Shown here: positions 46,537 through 56,400 of the stretch, one piece after another
Numbering within the stretch: the first letter of the stretch is position 1
Layout: every line of letters begins with the position of its first letter
Assembly: GCF_000166275.1 (NCBI RefSeq)
Contig: NZ_CM001023.1
Location: 372,001 to 436,000 of the forward strand
Direction: 5' to 3'
From: Algoriphagus machipongonensis
Lineage (GTDB): Bacteria; Bacteroidota; Bacteroidia; Cytophagales; Cyclobacteriaceae
Length of the DNA stretch: 64,000 nt
Notes under the pieces: generated by a model
Seen by the model: only the letters and a program-made list of their open reading frames with translations
The model's database searches: none
Told to the model about the DNA's origin: nothing
Position numbers and translations under genes: made by a program

Positions 46537-47397
46537 CTATTTAATTGTCAGCTTTTTAAATTCCTTGGTTAGGTTAGTTAGCGATTCTTCTACACCCATT
46601 CTTTCTAGAGAGGATGCCCCGACAAATCCATGGACGTCAGCCTTGTCCAAAACCTCACGAACATCTTCAGGAGTATTGATCGGTCCACCATGAGCTAGGA
46701 AAAATAAATCTGGATTCACGGCTTTGGCAGCAGCCACAATTTCATTGGTTCGTGCAACTGCATCATCCATGCTACAGCTCGCGCCAGTAACACCGATAGA
46801 GCCTCCTACGGTGGTTCCCACATGGGATATGATTGCATCAGCACCTGCTTCTGCCATTTGACGGGCTTCCTCAGCTGTTGCTACATAAACGATAGAGAAA
46901 AGGTCCATTTTATCGGCAATTTGGATCATTTCAACTTCCTTTTCGAAGCCCATGCCTGTTTCTTCTAAAACCTGACGGAAATGTCCATCGACAATAGAAT
47001 GCGTTGGGAAATTATTAATTCCTGAAAAACCCATCTCTTTGACTTTTAACAAATGATGCCAAATACGTCTTCTTGGATCAGACCCATGAACACCACAAAT
47101 GACAGGAATTTCTTCTACCACAGGGAGCACTTCAAATTCTCCGATTTCCATTGCCACAGCATTGGCATCGCCATAAGCCATGAGGCCAGCTGTCGAACCA
47201 TGGCCTGACATCCTAAAACGACCTGAATTATAGATTATCAATAAATCTGCACCGCCTTTTTCTATAAATTTTGCTGAAATCCCTGTTCCGGCTCCAGCGG
47301 CGATGATTGCCTTTTTTTGAGCTAAGGTTTCTTTCAATCGATCACGTACTTCCTGTCTGGTGTAAGGATTTCCCTTCCCTGTCCATGGATTTGGCAT
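46537..47397 (-). CDS. PEP-hydrolase-like TIM-barrel protein (C-terminal half of plant Tm-1)
   Basis: This 286-residue cytoplasmic protein matches the PF09370-type TIM barrel (phosphoenolpyruvate hydrolase-like). Characteristic segments are AAGAGTGISAKFIEKGGADLLIIYNSGRFRM, GHGSTAGLMAYGDANAVAMEM-like text, GVHGSDPRR, GFSGINNFPTHSIVDG and HVGTTVGGSIGVTGASCSMDDA. In the tomato Tm-1 resistance protein this domain is fused to the UPF0261 domain. Here the UPF0261 gene lies just upstream. The bacterial reaction is not established. The barrel's conserved Gly/His loops suggest a phosphorylated or enol substrate. It is the last gene of the cluster. Confidence 0.85.
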   Translation of the reverse strand: MPNPWTGKGNPYTRQEVRDRLKETLAQKKAIIAAGAGTGISAKFIEKGGADLLIIYNSGRFRMSGHGSTAGLMAYGDANAVAMEIGEFEVLPVVEEIPVICGVHGSDPRRRIWHHLLKVKEMGFSGINNFPTHSIVDGHFRQVLEETGMGFEKEVEMIQIADKMDLFSIVYVATAEEARQMAEAGADAIISHVGTTVGGSIGVTGASCSMDDAVARTNEIVAAAKAVNPDLFFLAHGGPINTPEDVREVLDKADVHGFVGASSLERMGVEESLTNLTKEFKKLTIK

Positions 47398-47521
47398 AAT
47401 TTCTACTTTTTATTGTTTCTATTTTTTTAACTGAGAATACCGCTTAGGATACCACAGAGTTTAAAGTTATAATACTTAAATATCCTGCTTCTGAAGAAGC
47501 TGTACTTTTTCATATTGCTCT

Positions 47522-48739
47522 TCAATCAATCATCTTCAATAAGCTGTCCACTGCTTTCTCAGCAAAGGCTTGATCATTGATATGGAATGGCAATTTGACA
47601 AAAGGGATTTCAGATTTCAAGTTATCTTGGATAGAAATTGAAAGTGCCTCGTTTGATTTTACGTTTTCAAAGACATTTCCTTTAGCATCTATCTGCGAAA
47701 GACCTTTTTCAGGAAAAAGAACAGCTACTTGTCCAAAACTTTGATTTAGTTTTTGGGCCAATATCTTTCCTAACTCTCTATTCTCCTCTTCATTTGTGCG
47801 CATCAAGGTGACGGTTGGCACCCAGCTATAAAAATGCCTGTTTTTATATTTTTCCGGCACGGAATCCATGGTACCAAAATTGACCATATCCATACACCCT
47901 GGAACAACTACTTGTGGAATTCCCATTTTACCTGCAGCCTCAAGTCTGTTGGGACCGGCGCTACAAATTCCTTCACATAGTTCATCTGCCAATTCAGTAG
48001 TGGTTATGTCCAAAATTCCTGCGAAACATCCCTCTAAAGTTAAACTTTCCATGGCTTTTCCACCAGGGCCATTGGCATGAAAAGCCATCACCTCAAAGCC
48101 TTGAGCTTCAAGTAACTTCGTACAATGATCTACGCAAACGCTGGTATTTCCAAACATACTGACTGCAATACGTTTTGTTTGATTTGGGATATTATCATTT
48201 GTTACCCTCGTCATGGCCACAAGTGCCGCTGCAGCTTGTTGAATAATGGGTTTAATGATACTGTTTAGTGCGGCGACATCTACCACAGATGGCATCAGTA
48301 GCACATCTTTGACTCCAACCAAATCGGAGAGATCTTTACTGGCCAAAGTTGAAATACAAATTTTTGGAAGTCCTAAAGGCAATGACTGGATAGATTTCAG
48401 CATCACATATGTTCCACTACCTCCTCCCATGCCGATAATGGCATCAAATTGCTTTTCCTTGTAAAGTTTAAGAAGAACTTTTTCTGCCCCACGTCCCATT
48501 ACCTCCATGGCATACCCACGATCGTTTTTCTGTCGGATATTCGCCAGTTCTTCTCCCGCTTCCCTACAAATTTCTTCCGATTCAATGGATACTGGAAACA
48601 ACTTTGTCGTGCCCATGACTCCCACATTTGCTGTCAAAACCTCGGCTCCATCAGCAATTAAACAGTCTCTTAAAAATGAGAATATTTCGCCTTTGGTATC
48701 AAAACAGCCAAGTATTAATATTTGTGGTTTTTGGGTCAT
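47522..48739 (-). CDS. Tm-1-like ATP-binding protein (UPF0261)
   Basis: This 405-residue cytoplasmic protein has the UPF0261/Tm-1 N-terminal pattern: LILGCFDTKGEIFSFLRD, NVGVMGTTKLFPVSIES, DAIIGMGGGSGTYVMLKSI (P-loop-like glycine run), CISTLASKDLSDLVG and FHANGPGGKAMESLTLEG. The plant Tm-1 protein joins this domain to a TIM barrel and blocks tobamovirus RNA replication; the bacterial pair has no defined reaction. Its partner lies 124 bases downstream. A GC-rich repeat sits upstream of it. Being in a sugar-oxidation cluster suggests the pair handles an unusual carbohydrate intermediate. Confidence 0.88.
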   Translation of the reverse strand: MTQKPQILILGCFDTKGEIFSFLRDCLIADGAEVLTANVGVMGTTKLFPVSIESEEICREAGEELANIRQKNDRGYAMEVMGRGAEKVLLKLYKEKQFDAIIGMGGGSGTYVMLKSIQSLPLGLPKICISTLASKDLSDLVGVKDVLLMPSVVDVAALNSIIKPIIQQAAAALVAMTRVTNDNIPNQTKRIAVSMFGNTSVCVDHCTKLLEAQGFEVMAFHANGPGGKAMESLTLEGCFAGILDITTTELADELCEGICSAGPNRLEAAGKMGIPQVVVPGCMDMVNFGTMDSVPEKYKNRHFYSWVPTVTLMRTNEEENRELGKILAQKLNQSFGQVAVLFPEKGLSQIDAKGNVFENVKSNEALSISIQDNLKSEIPFVKLPFHINDQAFAEKAVDSLLKMID

Positions 48740-48791
48740 GGTACTAGCTATATTGTCTTTTCACTTGGTTTCTATCTTTACATATCCTAAA

Positions 48792-48868
48792 TGGTGGTGG
48801 TCTCTGAGATCTGCTTGTCGGCACGGCAGGCAGTAGACTTCTCAGTCATCTTTCCTTCGAAATGACCC
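48792..48868. repeat. GC-rich intergenic repeat-like element (copy A)
   Basis: The non-coding gap between GH43 and UPF0261 has a GC-rich patch that on the minus strand contains tgcctgccgtgccgacaagc (48832-48813). It has flanking inverted arms (CTGAGA ... TCTCAG, CTGC ... GCAG) and a GTCATTTCGAA start. The core is 16/20 identical to a patch at 52019-52000. The arrangement resembles mobile intergenic palindromes of Bacteroidota. Confidence 0.4.
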
Positions 48869-48878
48869 TTTCACCATC

Positions 48879-49838
48879 TCAGTTCAATTCAAGAAATTTA
48901 AAGCTTCCTTCCTTCACTTTCAAAACATCAGCTTCTTTTCCGTTTTTCACAAATTCCAGTTCTATAAGAGCAGTTTTTCTTGGTGATACGTTTTCATCCG
49001 AATTGTGGGTGTGGAGGACATATTTCATTTTGCCCTTGGCATCTATAAAATAATCCCCGTGTCCAGATCCATTGATTCCTGCATCGGACTTGTCAAAAAT
49101 TGGATTTGTAGGGCTTTTCTTCCAAGGTCCCAAAGGGCTTTCACTTACTGCATAGCCCACTGCATAGTCTGGATTTCTAAAATCATTGGCAGAGTAGATG
49201 AAGTAATAAAGCCCTTTATGTTTGATGATCGAGGGTCCTTCCGAAACGGTCCATTCCACATTTTGAGTGTTTTCCCAAGGTTCCTCCGCATGAAAACAAT
49301 ACGTCAAAGTTTCTTCTTTGATGCCAGAAAAATCATCTTCCATTTCTGCTACAAACAATCGGTTTCCTTCTGTAAGGCGAACATGATACAGATACTTTTT
49401 ACCACCCTCGTCAATGAAAATATAGGGGTCAATCTGCTTTACAGGAGCTTCAAGGTCTTTGATTTCAGCTTGAGTAAAAGGTCCCAATGGACTATCTGAG
49501 CTTGCGATTGCAATATGTTCATTGGCTGTGTAAGCCATGTAGAATTTCCCTTCATATTCAAAAACCTGAGGAGCCCAAAACCCGATATCTCCATAAGATT
49601 CTCCTTTTTTGAGTGCATAACCCTCGTTTTTCTCAGAGCGCTTCCAAGCTTTTAGATTTTTGGAAACGTAAACTTCGAAACCCAGATTCTTATCATTTCC
49701 GCTGGTACCATAGAGATAGTAGGTGCCATCATGATAGAAAATCGTGGGGTCTGCCAGTAGGATGGGGTTTTTCTCAGGTACAGACAAAAAGCTCAAGCTA
49801 AACCAAAATGCTGTGATTAGAATAGGAGTGATGTTCAT
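48879..49838 (-). CDS. Glycoside hydrolase family 43 enzyme
   Basis: This 319-residue secreted enzyme (signal peptide through about residue 19, anchored near FLSVP) has a five-bladed propeller with the GH43 catalytic triad: general base Asp30 in ADPTIF, pKa-tuning Asp137 in QIDPYIF and acid Glu200 in SEGPSI. Family members release arabinofuranose or xylose from hemicellulose or pectin, with some galactosidases among them. The subfamily cannot be fixed from sequence reading. It is the only plain glycosidase in the cluster and could supply the sugar oxidised or rearranged by the other gene products. Confidence 0.88.
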   Translation of the reverse strand: MNITPILITAFWFSLSFLSVPEKNPILLADPTIFYHDGTYYLYGTSGNDKNLGFEVYVSKNLKAWKRSEKNEGYALKKGESYGDIGFWAPQVFEYEGKFYMAYTANEHIAIASSDSPLGPFTQAEIKDLEAPVKQIDPYIFIDEGGKKYLYHVRLTEGNRLFVAEMEDDFSGIKEETLTYCFHAEEPWENTQNVEWTVSEGPSIIKHKGLYYFIYSANDFRNPDYAVGYAVSESPLGPWKKSPTNPIFDKSDAGINGSGHGDYFIDAKGKMKYVLHTHNSDENVSPRKTALIELEFVKNGKEADVLKVKEGSFKFLELN

Positions 49839-49860
49839 GGTTTAATAGGTTAAAAGGTTT

Positions 49861-49922
49861 CTTAGACCTAAGTCTTTAACTCACAGACCAGGGAAGGTAT
49901 ACTCAGGCTGAGCGAAGTCTCA
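49861..49922. repeat. Intergenic repeat-like patch (copy C)
   Basis: Between the epimerase and GH43 genes the minus strand contains AATGAGACTTCGCTCAGCCT, which resembles the GAGACTTCGCTCAG-type intergenic repeats of Bacteroidota. It is too short and unpaired here to prove, so confidence is low. Confidence 0.3.
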
Positions 49923-50774
49923 TTAATTCCTAAACTGCTCCTTATAAAAGGCCAATCCCTCGCTTGCCAATTCGTCTGCACTATTTGCCAAAGGTCTCCA
50001 AATGCAAGTGGCTTTGGCCATTTCCTTGGATACCGCACCGAAGGTTTCAATTACCATCGCTCCTTCGTATCCTATTTCTTCCAAAGCTTCTTTGATTTCA
50101 TTCCAAGCCAGATTTCCAGTCCCTGGCGTGCCTCGATCACTTTCATTTCCCTGAACATGACAAAGCAATTCCTTCCCAACTTTCCGAATTGAAACAGCAA
50201 TGTTTTTCTCTTCTATATTATTGTGGAAGGTGTCAAGTTGAATTTTTAAAAAGGGAGAATCTACAGCTTTCACGATTTCCAAGGCTTGGTCCACCGTATT
50301 GACCATGTCACTTTCGAAGCGGTTTAGTGGTTCCAAACCTAAGGTGATTCCAAATTCTTCTGCTGTAATGCAGGCCTTTTTCAGGTTATCCACACACCAG
50401 TCAAACTCTTGCTTTTTCTGCTCGGGAGAGATAGAGCGTAGTTTTCCAACAGCAGAATATAATGGACCTCCAAATAGAGGACTGCCCATTTTAGCTGCGA
50501 TTTTGATGGAATCCTGGATGTATTTTAGCCCATTTGCGCGGATGGCAGGATCCTCACTGGAGATATCCCGATCTGCTCCAAATGCACCACTGATGCTGAC
50601 TTTTAGCCCGACTTCATCTGTTAGTTTTTTTAATTCATCCCAATCCACTAAATCCTTGTTTTCCACAGGAACTTCGATGATATCAAATCCCATCTCTTTT
50701 ACCTTGTGGACTAGGTCAAAAGAATGGGTATCGAAAGGCGATACCCATAAAAATGTACTTACTCCAAATTTCAT
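49923..50774 (-). CDS. D-tagatose 3-epimerase/sugar-phosphate isomerase-family TIM barrel
   Basis: This 283-residue cytoplasmic protein matches ketose 3-epimerases. Metal-binding residues align with Glu148 (GLEPLNRFES), Asp181 (QLDTFHNNIEE), His206 (LCHVQGNESDRG) and Glu243 (VIETF). Such enzymes invert C3 of ketohexoses such as D-psicose, D-tagatose or L-ribulose, and relatives act on 3-keto sugars. It starts 6 bases after the Gfo/Idh/MocA gene, so the two are co-expressed, as expected for an oxidation followed by epimerisation or rearrangement. Confidence 0.9.
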   Translation of the reverse strand: MKFGVSTFLWVSPFDTHSFDLVHKVKEMGFDIIEVPVENKDLVDWDELKKLTDEVGLKVSISGAFGADRDISSEDPAIRANGLKYIQDSIKIAAKMGSPLFGGPLYSAVGKLRSISPEQKKQEFDWCVDNLKKACITAEEFGITLGLEPLNRFESDMVNTVDQALEIVKAVDSPFLKIQLDTFHNNIEEKNIAVSIRKVGKELLCHVQGNESDRGTPGTGNLAWNEIKEALEEIGYEGAMVIETFGAVSKEMAKATCIWRPLANSADELASEGLAFYKEQFRN

Positions 50775-50780
50775 TTTTGA

Positions 50781-51896
50781 TTAGTCAAAAGTTGGAACCT
50801 GAATTCTCTCTCCACCTTTCATGGCAGATTCATGTGCACAAATACCAGCACAGGTATAATTGGCAGCAATCGCAGCATCTACTGCCGAATCACGTCCTTC
50901 TATTATCGCCGCAACGAACTCCTGCACCAAATGTGGGTGCGAGCCACCATGACCAGCTCCTTGAAGGAAAGACACGTGATTTGGATCGTCTATCGTTTGT
51001 CTTTTTGTGAAATGTTTGATTGGTTCTATCAGTAACTCATCTGTATCTGGTACATCAATTCTTCTGGCATTTTCTCCTCCGTCAAAAATCACGTGGCTTT
51101 CATCTTCCAATTGCTCCCATTCAAAGGACATTTTGGTACCATAGACATCATAAGACTCACGATATTGGCGTACCACATCAAATAAGGAACGTGTTGCCTC
51201 AGCGATCACATCTGAATTTTTCAAGGTGAAAGTAGCTGTTTCCATCGCAAATGGAGATCCATGTCTGCTTGCTAAATCCTCGCTCAAGCGACCTGAACCA
51301 TGACAGACAACCGTTTCTGCTTTGGTGTTATTGATTCTCAAAAGAGGAGAAATGGCGTGGGTTCCATTGAGCATAGGCGGGAATCCTTTCCAATATTCAT
51401 CCCATCCTGGCATACTCATGTCCTGTATATGCGAACCTCTAACCATTTGGATTTTTCCTAATTGACCTGTTTCAGCTAGCTTCAATCCATATAAAAATTC
51501 ACGGGTATAAAGTGCCGTTTCCATCATCATATAGACCTTTCCGGATTTTCTCTTAGCGTCGACGATGGCTGCACAATCCTCTTTAGTCATTGCCATAGGA
51601 ATGGTGCAAGCAGTATGTTTATTGGCATTCAGTGAAGCCAAAGTCATTCTGGCGTGATCAGGTACTGGAGTCACAATATGAATAGCATCTACATCATCAC
51701 GCTTTGGTACATCATCAAAATTGGTGAAGCAAAGATCTCGATCTAGGTTAAACTTGGTAGCCAATTCGTCAATAGTCTTAGGGTTTCTGGTACAGATTCC
51801 GACTTTTTTGATGTTTGGATGTGCTTGATAAATAGGGATGAATTCTTTGCCGAAGCCAAGTCCGACTATTACTACCGTGATTTGTTTTTGACTCAT
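50781..51896 (-). CDS. Gfo/Idh/MocA-family oxidoreductase, EKP-less variant
   Basis: This 371-residue NAD(P)-dependent oxidoreductase has an N-terminal Rossmann fold (VVIVGLGFGKEF, residues ~8-19) and a C-terminal alpha/beta domain with His180 in NGTHAISP. The usual catalytic stretch CEKP is replaced by CTIP (residues 97-100), so the lysine that normally contacts substrate and cofactor is Ile99. Family members oxidise or reduce sugars, often with 3-keto products. The gene is 6 bases upstream of the epimerase. An enzyme that has moved its lysine elsewhere, or that binds rather than oxidises, are both possible. Confidence 0.88.
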   Translation of the reverse strand: MSQKQITVVIVGLGFGKEFIPIYQAHPNIKKVGICTRNPKTIDELATKFNLDRDLCFTNFDDVPKRDDVDAIHIVTPVPDHARMTLASLNANKHTACTIPMAMTKEDCAAIVDAKRKSGKVYMMMETALYTREFLYGLKLAETGQLGKIQMVRGSHIQDMSMPGWDEYWKGFPPMLNGTHAISPLLRINNTKAETVVCHGSGRLSEDLASRHGSPFAMETATFTLKNSDVIAEATRSLFDVVRQYRESYDVYGTKMSFEWEQLEDESHVIFDGGENARRIDVPDTDELLIEPIKHFTKRQTIDDPNHVSFLQGAGHGGSHPHLVQEFVAAIIEGRDSAVDAAIAANYTCAGICAHESAMKGGERIQVPTFD

Positions 51897-51982
51897 TTGA
51901 ATATACTTTAGGTTCTTGATTTATTGTTTAAAAAGGAAGGTTCAATAGGTTTGAGAGTTTTCACTACTCATTAAATATTATT

Positions 51983-52033
51983 CTGGTCTTTGTAGTCTGG
52001 CGTACCGGCAGGGCAGGCACAGACGGTGGACCT
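51983..52033. repeat. GC-rich intergenic repeat-like element (copy B)
   Basis: Between the stand-alone ThuA gene and the Gfo/Idh/MocA gene the minus strand contains tgcctgccctgccggtacgc (52019-52000), flanked by short inverted arms (GTCTG / CAGAC and GGTC / GACC). It differs at 4 of 20 positions from the core of copy A at 48832-48813. Confidence 0.4.
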
Positions 52034-52048
52034 CATATGTTGAGAGAA

Positions 52049-52795
52049 TTATTTAGCTGCCCATTTTACTGCGTTTCGGATTAAAGTCTTGTAAGCTTCC
52101 AATTCATGTGAAGCTGCATCATGACCCAGTGCGATTCCGACGATTTTCGCATGCGCATGCTTGACAATGTAAATGGATGGGAAAGCTTCATTTCCTTCCG
52201 TGCTGGCATTGGCTAATACCTCTATTCCAGGTCCTTCTGGATCCACTTTTTGATAATATAATTCATCATCTAATGAGAAGTGCGCAGGAAGACCTTTAGT
52301 CACTGGGTGCTTTACATCCGTCAAGTCAACATTGAAATTTCCATATCGATCATGTCCTCTGGATCCACCACTGACTAGCTCTTTATTATATTCAGGCCAG
52401 TCTCTCCAGCTATACCACATACCTGCATGCGCGATAATGATTCCTTTGCCAGCATCTGCAAAAGCAAAAATTGCTTCTCGGGTGGCAATGTCATTGATAG
52501 GCTTGTTGTTTGATAGAAAAAGGACGTCAATGGTATCTAGATAATCTTTGATGTTATCTGTGTCTTCGGTGTAAGTGACTTCTGCCAAGCCTTTACTTTC
52601 TAAGGTTGCAGCATCCACTTCTTTGTACCATTTTTCGAAATCGTGGGAAGCATTTCCACCAACGATAAGTACCTTAATAGGCTTTTTGATTGGGTTTGGC
52701 TCAGCCGACAGATTCATCAATAATCCAAAAGTCAGGATGAGGGATAAGCTTAACTTGACAAGTCCTTTTAAATTAACTCTACGAGTTGTTTTCAT
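52049..52795 (-). CDS. Secreted ThuA-domain protein
   Basis: This 248-residue protein has a signal peptide (~1-31, hydrophobic LSLILTFGLLMNLSAEP) and a ThuA (PF06283) flavodoxin-like domain: VLIVGGNASHDFEKWY, LFLSNNKPI, AGKGIIIAHAGMWYSWRDWPEYN and IVGIALGHDAASHE. ThuA proteins are tied to trehalose and 3-keto-disaccharide catabolism. The reaction is still unclear. A second ThuA domain lies in the large fusion protein upstream in this operon, so two ThuA copies are made. Export indicates a periplasmic step. Confidence 0.87.
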   Translation of the reverse strand: MKTTRRVNLKGLVKLSLSLILTFGLLMNLSAEPNPIKKPIKVLIVGGNASHDFEKWYKEVDAATLESKGLAEVTYTEDTDNIKDYLDTIDVLFLSNNKPINDIATREAIFAFADAGKGIIIAHAGMWYSWRDWPEYNKELVSGGSRGHDRYGNFNVDLTDVKHPVTKGLPAHFSLDDELYYQKVDPEGPGIEVLANASTEGNEAFPSIYIVKHAHAKIVGIALGHDAASHELEAYKTLIRNAVKWAAK

Positions 52796-52846
52796 AGTTT
52801 AATGGGTTTGAGTACTGTTAATTTTTATTTATAACTCAATTTATAA

Positions 52847-53401
52847 TCAACTTTCCACTACCATGATACCATTCATCATTCTCCAATGTCCAGGGAATGT
52901 GCATGCAAAAGGATAGTTTCCTGGCTTGGTAGGAGCGGTAAATGTTAGCGTGTATAGTTCCTGAGGACCAATCATTTTGGTGGAGAAAAGTACCTCTGGT
53001 ATTTCGGGAACATAGAATTTTTCTGAGGCTTTCGGATCTCTCAACATGGCATCAGCAGCTGCACCCACTTTCTCTAGTGTTCCTGGTTTTGCGATCAGAA
53101 GATTATGTTCCATTCCATCTAAGTTGTCAATTTCAAGAATGATTTTATCTCCTGCTTTTACCTTGAAGGTATCTTGATCGAACTTCATCATTTCAGGCAC
53201 GATTTCTAGTAAAATAGTCGTCTCCCGAAATTCTGAATTTCTTTCGATCTTAAAATTACTTTCTGGTTGGCTAGTGTTTTCTATACTTGGTTTAGCTTCG
53301 CAAAGAGCAATCGATTCAGACGATTTTAGCTCTTTGGTGTCAACAAACCAGTTCCCAATAACTAGCATCGCTGCCATGGGAAGAAAGGTTGCTTTAATCA
53401 T
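52847..53401 (-). CDS. Azurin-type blue-copper protein
   Basis: This 184-residue exported protein has an N-terminal hydrophobic segment (~residues 5-18) and a cupredoxin domain. All four type-1 copper ligands are present: His99 in GMEHNLL, Cys167, His172 and Met176 in the ACTFPGHWRMMNG loop, with the azurin spacing (C-x4-H-x3-M). Blue-copper proteins carry one electron at a time in the periplasm. It starts 7 bases after the large dehydrogenase-like gene, and in related proteins a cupredoxin or cytochrome is often fused to this dehydrogenase, so the two very probably work together. Confidence 0.92.
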   Translation of the reverse strand: MIKATFLPMAAMLVIGNWFVDTKELKSSESIALCEAKPSIENTSQPESNFKIERNSEFRETTILLEIVPEMMKFDQDTFKVKAGDKIILEIDNLDGMEHNLLIAKPGTLEKVGAAADAMLRDPKASEKFYVPEIPEVLFSTKMIGPQELYTLTFTAPTKPGNYPFACTFPGHWRMMNGIMVVES

Positions 53402-53408
53402 TGTATGC

Positions 53409-56400
53409 TTATTTTAACTCTAATACTAAATTCCTCAGGTTGCCTTCAAAGCTGAATTCATCTTTGTAGGATCCTACATTTCGATCTCCTCCGAAATCAC
53501 GGCCAGATCTTACACTAGGAGCAAGTTTTCCTGTGAAGGCACTATTCGCTTTGGCTGCTGCTACGGATTTACCATCAACCAGAATCTCCATTTTTCCATC
53601 CTGAGAAATTGTTGCTACTGCTTGATAGCTTTCTGGAAGAGTAGCACTTGTGACAGCCTCGAAAGATTTTCCATTTTGCTTAACTACCCAGTGTAATTTG
53701 CCTTCTTCTAAATAGAAGCTATACCCATTTTGAGCATCTCCTTGTGCTGTAATCACTCCGAATGGCTCCGCGTCTCTTCTCTGGGAAATTTCTGTGGAAA
53801 TGGAGATCGCTTTTCCTTTTACATCAGGAGAATATTGAAGTGTACTTCTTCTTCCTAGTTCGTACCTCTCGTTTGCTACGGCACTTTCCAGTCTATTGGT
53901 CAGATCTGTTTTCTCAGGACCAATTGCATCGGTAAACGCATCCCCTTGCTCTGCCGCAGCTGCGAAAATCGCTTTTTGCAACCAGTCGTCTTTTGCATTT
54001 GCCTCATCTAAACTCGCCTGATATAGCATGGCTCCGGCTTCTGCACTAGCTGGAACTTCAGCAAGTTTTAAGATGGTATGCATTCTCACATTTAAATCTT
54101 TATCTCCAGTCAAACCTGCCTCTTGGATGGCTTGAGTGGTTGACTGATTAGTTGGCAATACAGCGATTGCTGCTTTTCTTACTCCAGCAGCAGCATGAGA
54201 TAGGGCAGCAGTGGCCACCTTGATCGCCTCAGAATTATTTCCTGAAAAAGCTCCCAAACCATGAAGTGTCCATAGTGCATGAACTGCTGGGCTGTTCAAG
54301 CCAATTTCATCTACAGATGTATTGTTTACAATCTTATATAGATCCCCAAAAACTGCCTGATTTCCTGACTCTACAAGCAAGCGTTGAGCAGTCATTCTCC
54401 AGAACATGTTATCGTTTTTCAAAGCTGCGATTAACCCTTTAGTATCTTCCTTTGAAAGCTGCATTGGCTTGTTTTTACCATCCTTATAAACTACTCGGTA
54501 AATTCTGCCATGATTCGTGTCACGAAGTTGGCTTTGGAATGCATTTCCTTGTCCATGAGGCTGATCTTCAAAAGGCAAAACCATTCTAGATGGTGCCTGG
54601 CGCTCCACAAATACATTGTGTTGAATGATGAAGTTATACCAGTCTGCAACCCAAACTGCTCCATCTGGTCCAACTTCCGCCTGTACCGGACCAAACCATT
54701 CATCTGAGCTAGCAAGCAGATTCCACCCGTCTTTTTCGCTAAATCCAGCGCCATTTGGTTCAATGATCGCATTATGGGTTAATCGAATGGTAGGTTCATT
54801 TACAAAGGCAATTCTATTCCAATATTCTTTTGGGAAATCTCTGGCAGTGTACAATCTAAATCCAGCTGCAGAAGTAAATCCTCCCACTACATCCACTTGT
54901 CTCAAGTTTGGCGTCATTGCATGCGCATCATAATGCCCGTCAATTTTCTGAATTGGTTGAATATCGAATGCAGGAGAAATCTCTCCTTCTCCGGCTTTTG
55001 GAAATGCACGCTGCAAGTATTTTGCAGGTATGGAGTAATAGCCTGCATGTGTGTTGTTTGCGGTAGACATGAAGACATTATTGTCTTCAGAAAAGCCTAA
55101 TCCCCAAGTATTATTGCTGGATCCGGCGAGGTATTCAAAGTTTTGGCCATTTGGGTCAAATCGATAAATCCCTTGAGGGAAATTCATTTGCTCTCCATTG
55201 ATGGTTCCGTTGAATCCGGAATATCCGGTCACCCCCCAAATTTTATTGTCAAATCCATACTGTAAGTTAGAAGGACCGGCATGTGTATCATTTTTGCCCC
55301 ATCCAGTCATGATGACTTCTTTCACGTCTGCCACATCATCTCCGTCAGTATCCTTCATAAAAACAAAATCAGGAGCCATGGATACGATGATACCGCCATT
55401 GGCAAAAACCATACTGGTAGGAATATTCAATCCATCTGCAAAAACTGTGAATTTATCTGCTTTACCATCTCCATCAGTATCCTCACATATTTTGATTCGA
55501 TCATTAGATGCACCGTCTGTTTCTTTAAAAGTGTTGGGATAATCTACAGATTCTACGATCCATAATCTTCCTCTTTCGTCCCAAGCCATAGCGATAGGAT
55601 TTTGGATGTCCGGCTCAGATGCAAATAACTCAATAGAAAAGTCTACAGGCTTTTGTATTAACTTCTTGGATTCATCTGGAGATAAGGCCTCTTGCATTTT
55701 TGGTACTTCATATCTCTTGGTGAAATCAGAAATAGTTTCATCATAAATCGATACATCTGGAATGTTTAAGGCTGCGACATTGGCTTGTACTTCATCGCCC
55801 ATAGCCCAAAAAATCCCGTTTTTCACCAAAGCAAGAAAGCCTGCATTCTTCCAAGTTCTTTCATCATGACCATAAGCAGTATAGAAAACCCTGCCTTTAC
55901 CCACATTTCTCACCCAGGTGTAAGGTTCATGGTGTTCTCCTTCCACTCGCTCTGTTAAGACAGTCATGTCAGGGTTGATTCGTTGATGAACATAGGTTTC
56001 ATCCCAAGTATTGAATGGTTCTAAACCTTGCAGAATCGCATGACCGGGAGCCTCAAATTCAGATGTAAATTCCCCTTCTCCGTGAGAGGCAAACTGTCCC
56101 CCAATAGTTTCTATATACCAATCGGAGTTTTTGAAACAACCAGTTGCAGAATGCAGAGGGATTAATCCTTTACCGCTTTCCACAAAACTTTTCATCGCTG
56201 ACTCTTGCTCCTTAGATAACACATCGTGATTTGCGTAGATCACCAGACCATCATATTTGGAGAGGTTTTCTTTATTCAAGTCCTCCAGTTTTTCTGTATA
56301 GGTGATGTTGATTCCACTTTCAAAAAGTGCCGTAGCAAGCCATGGAGCATAAAGTCTTGAATTGTGATGCTCACTGGCATGCCCCAAGAAAAGTACCTCG

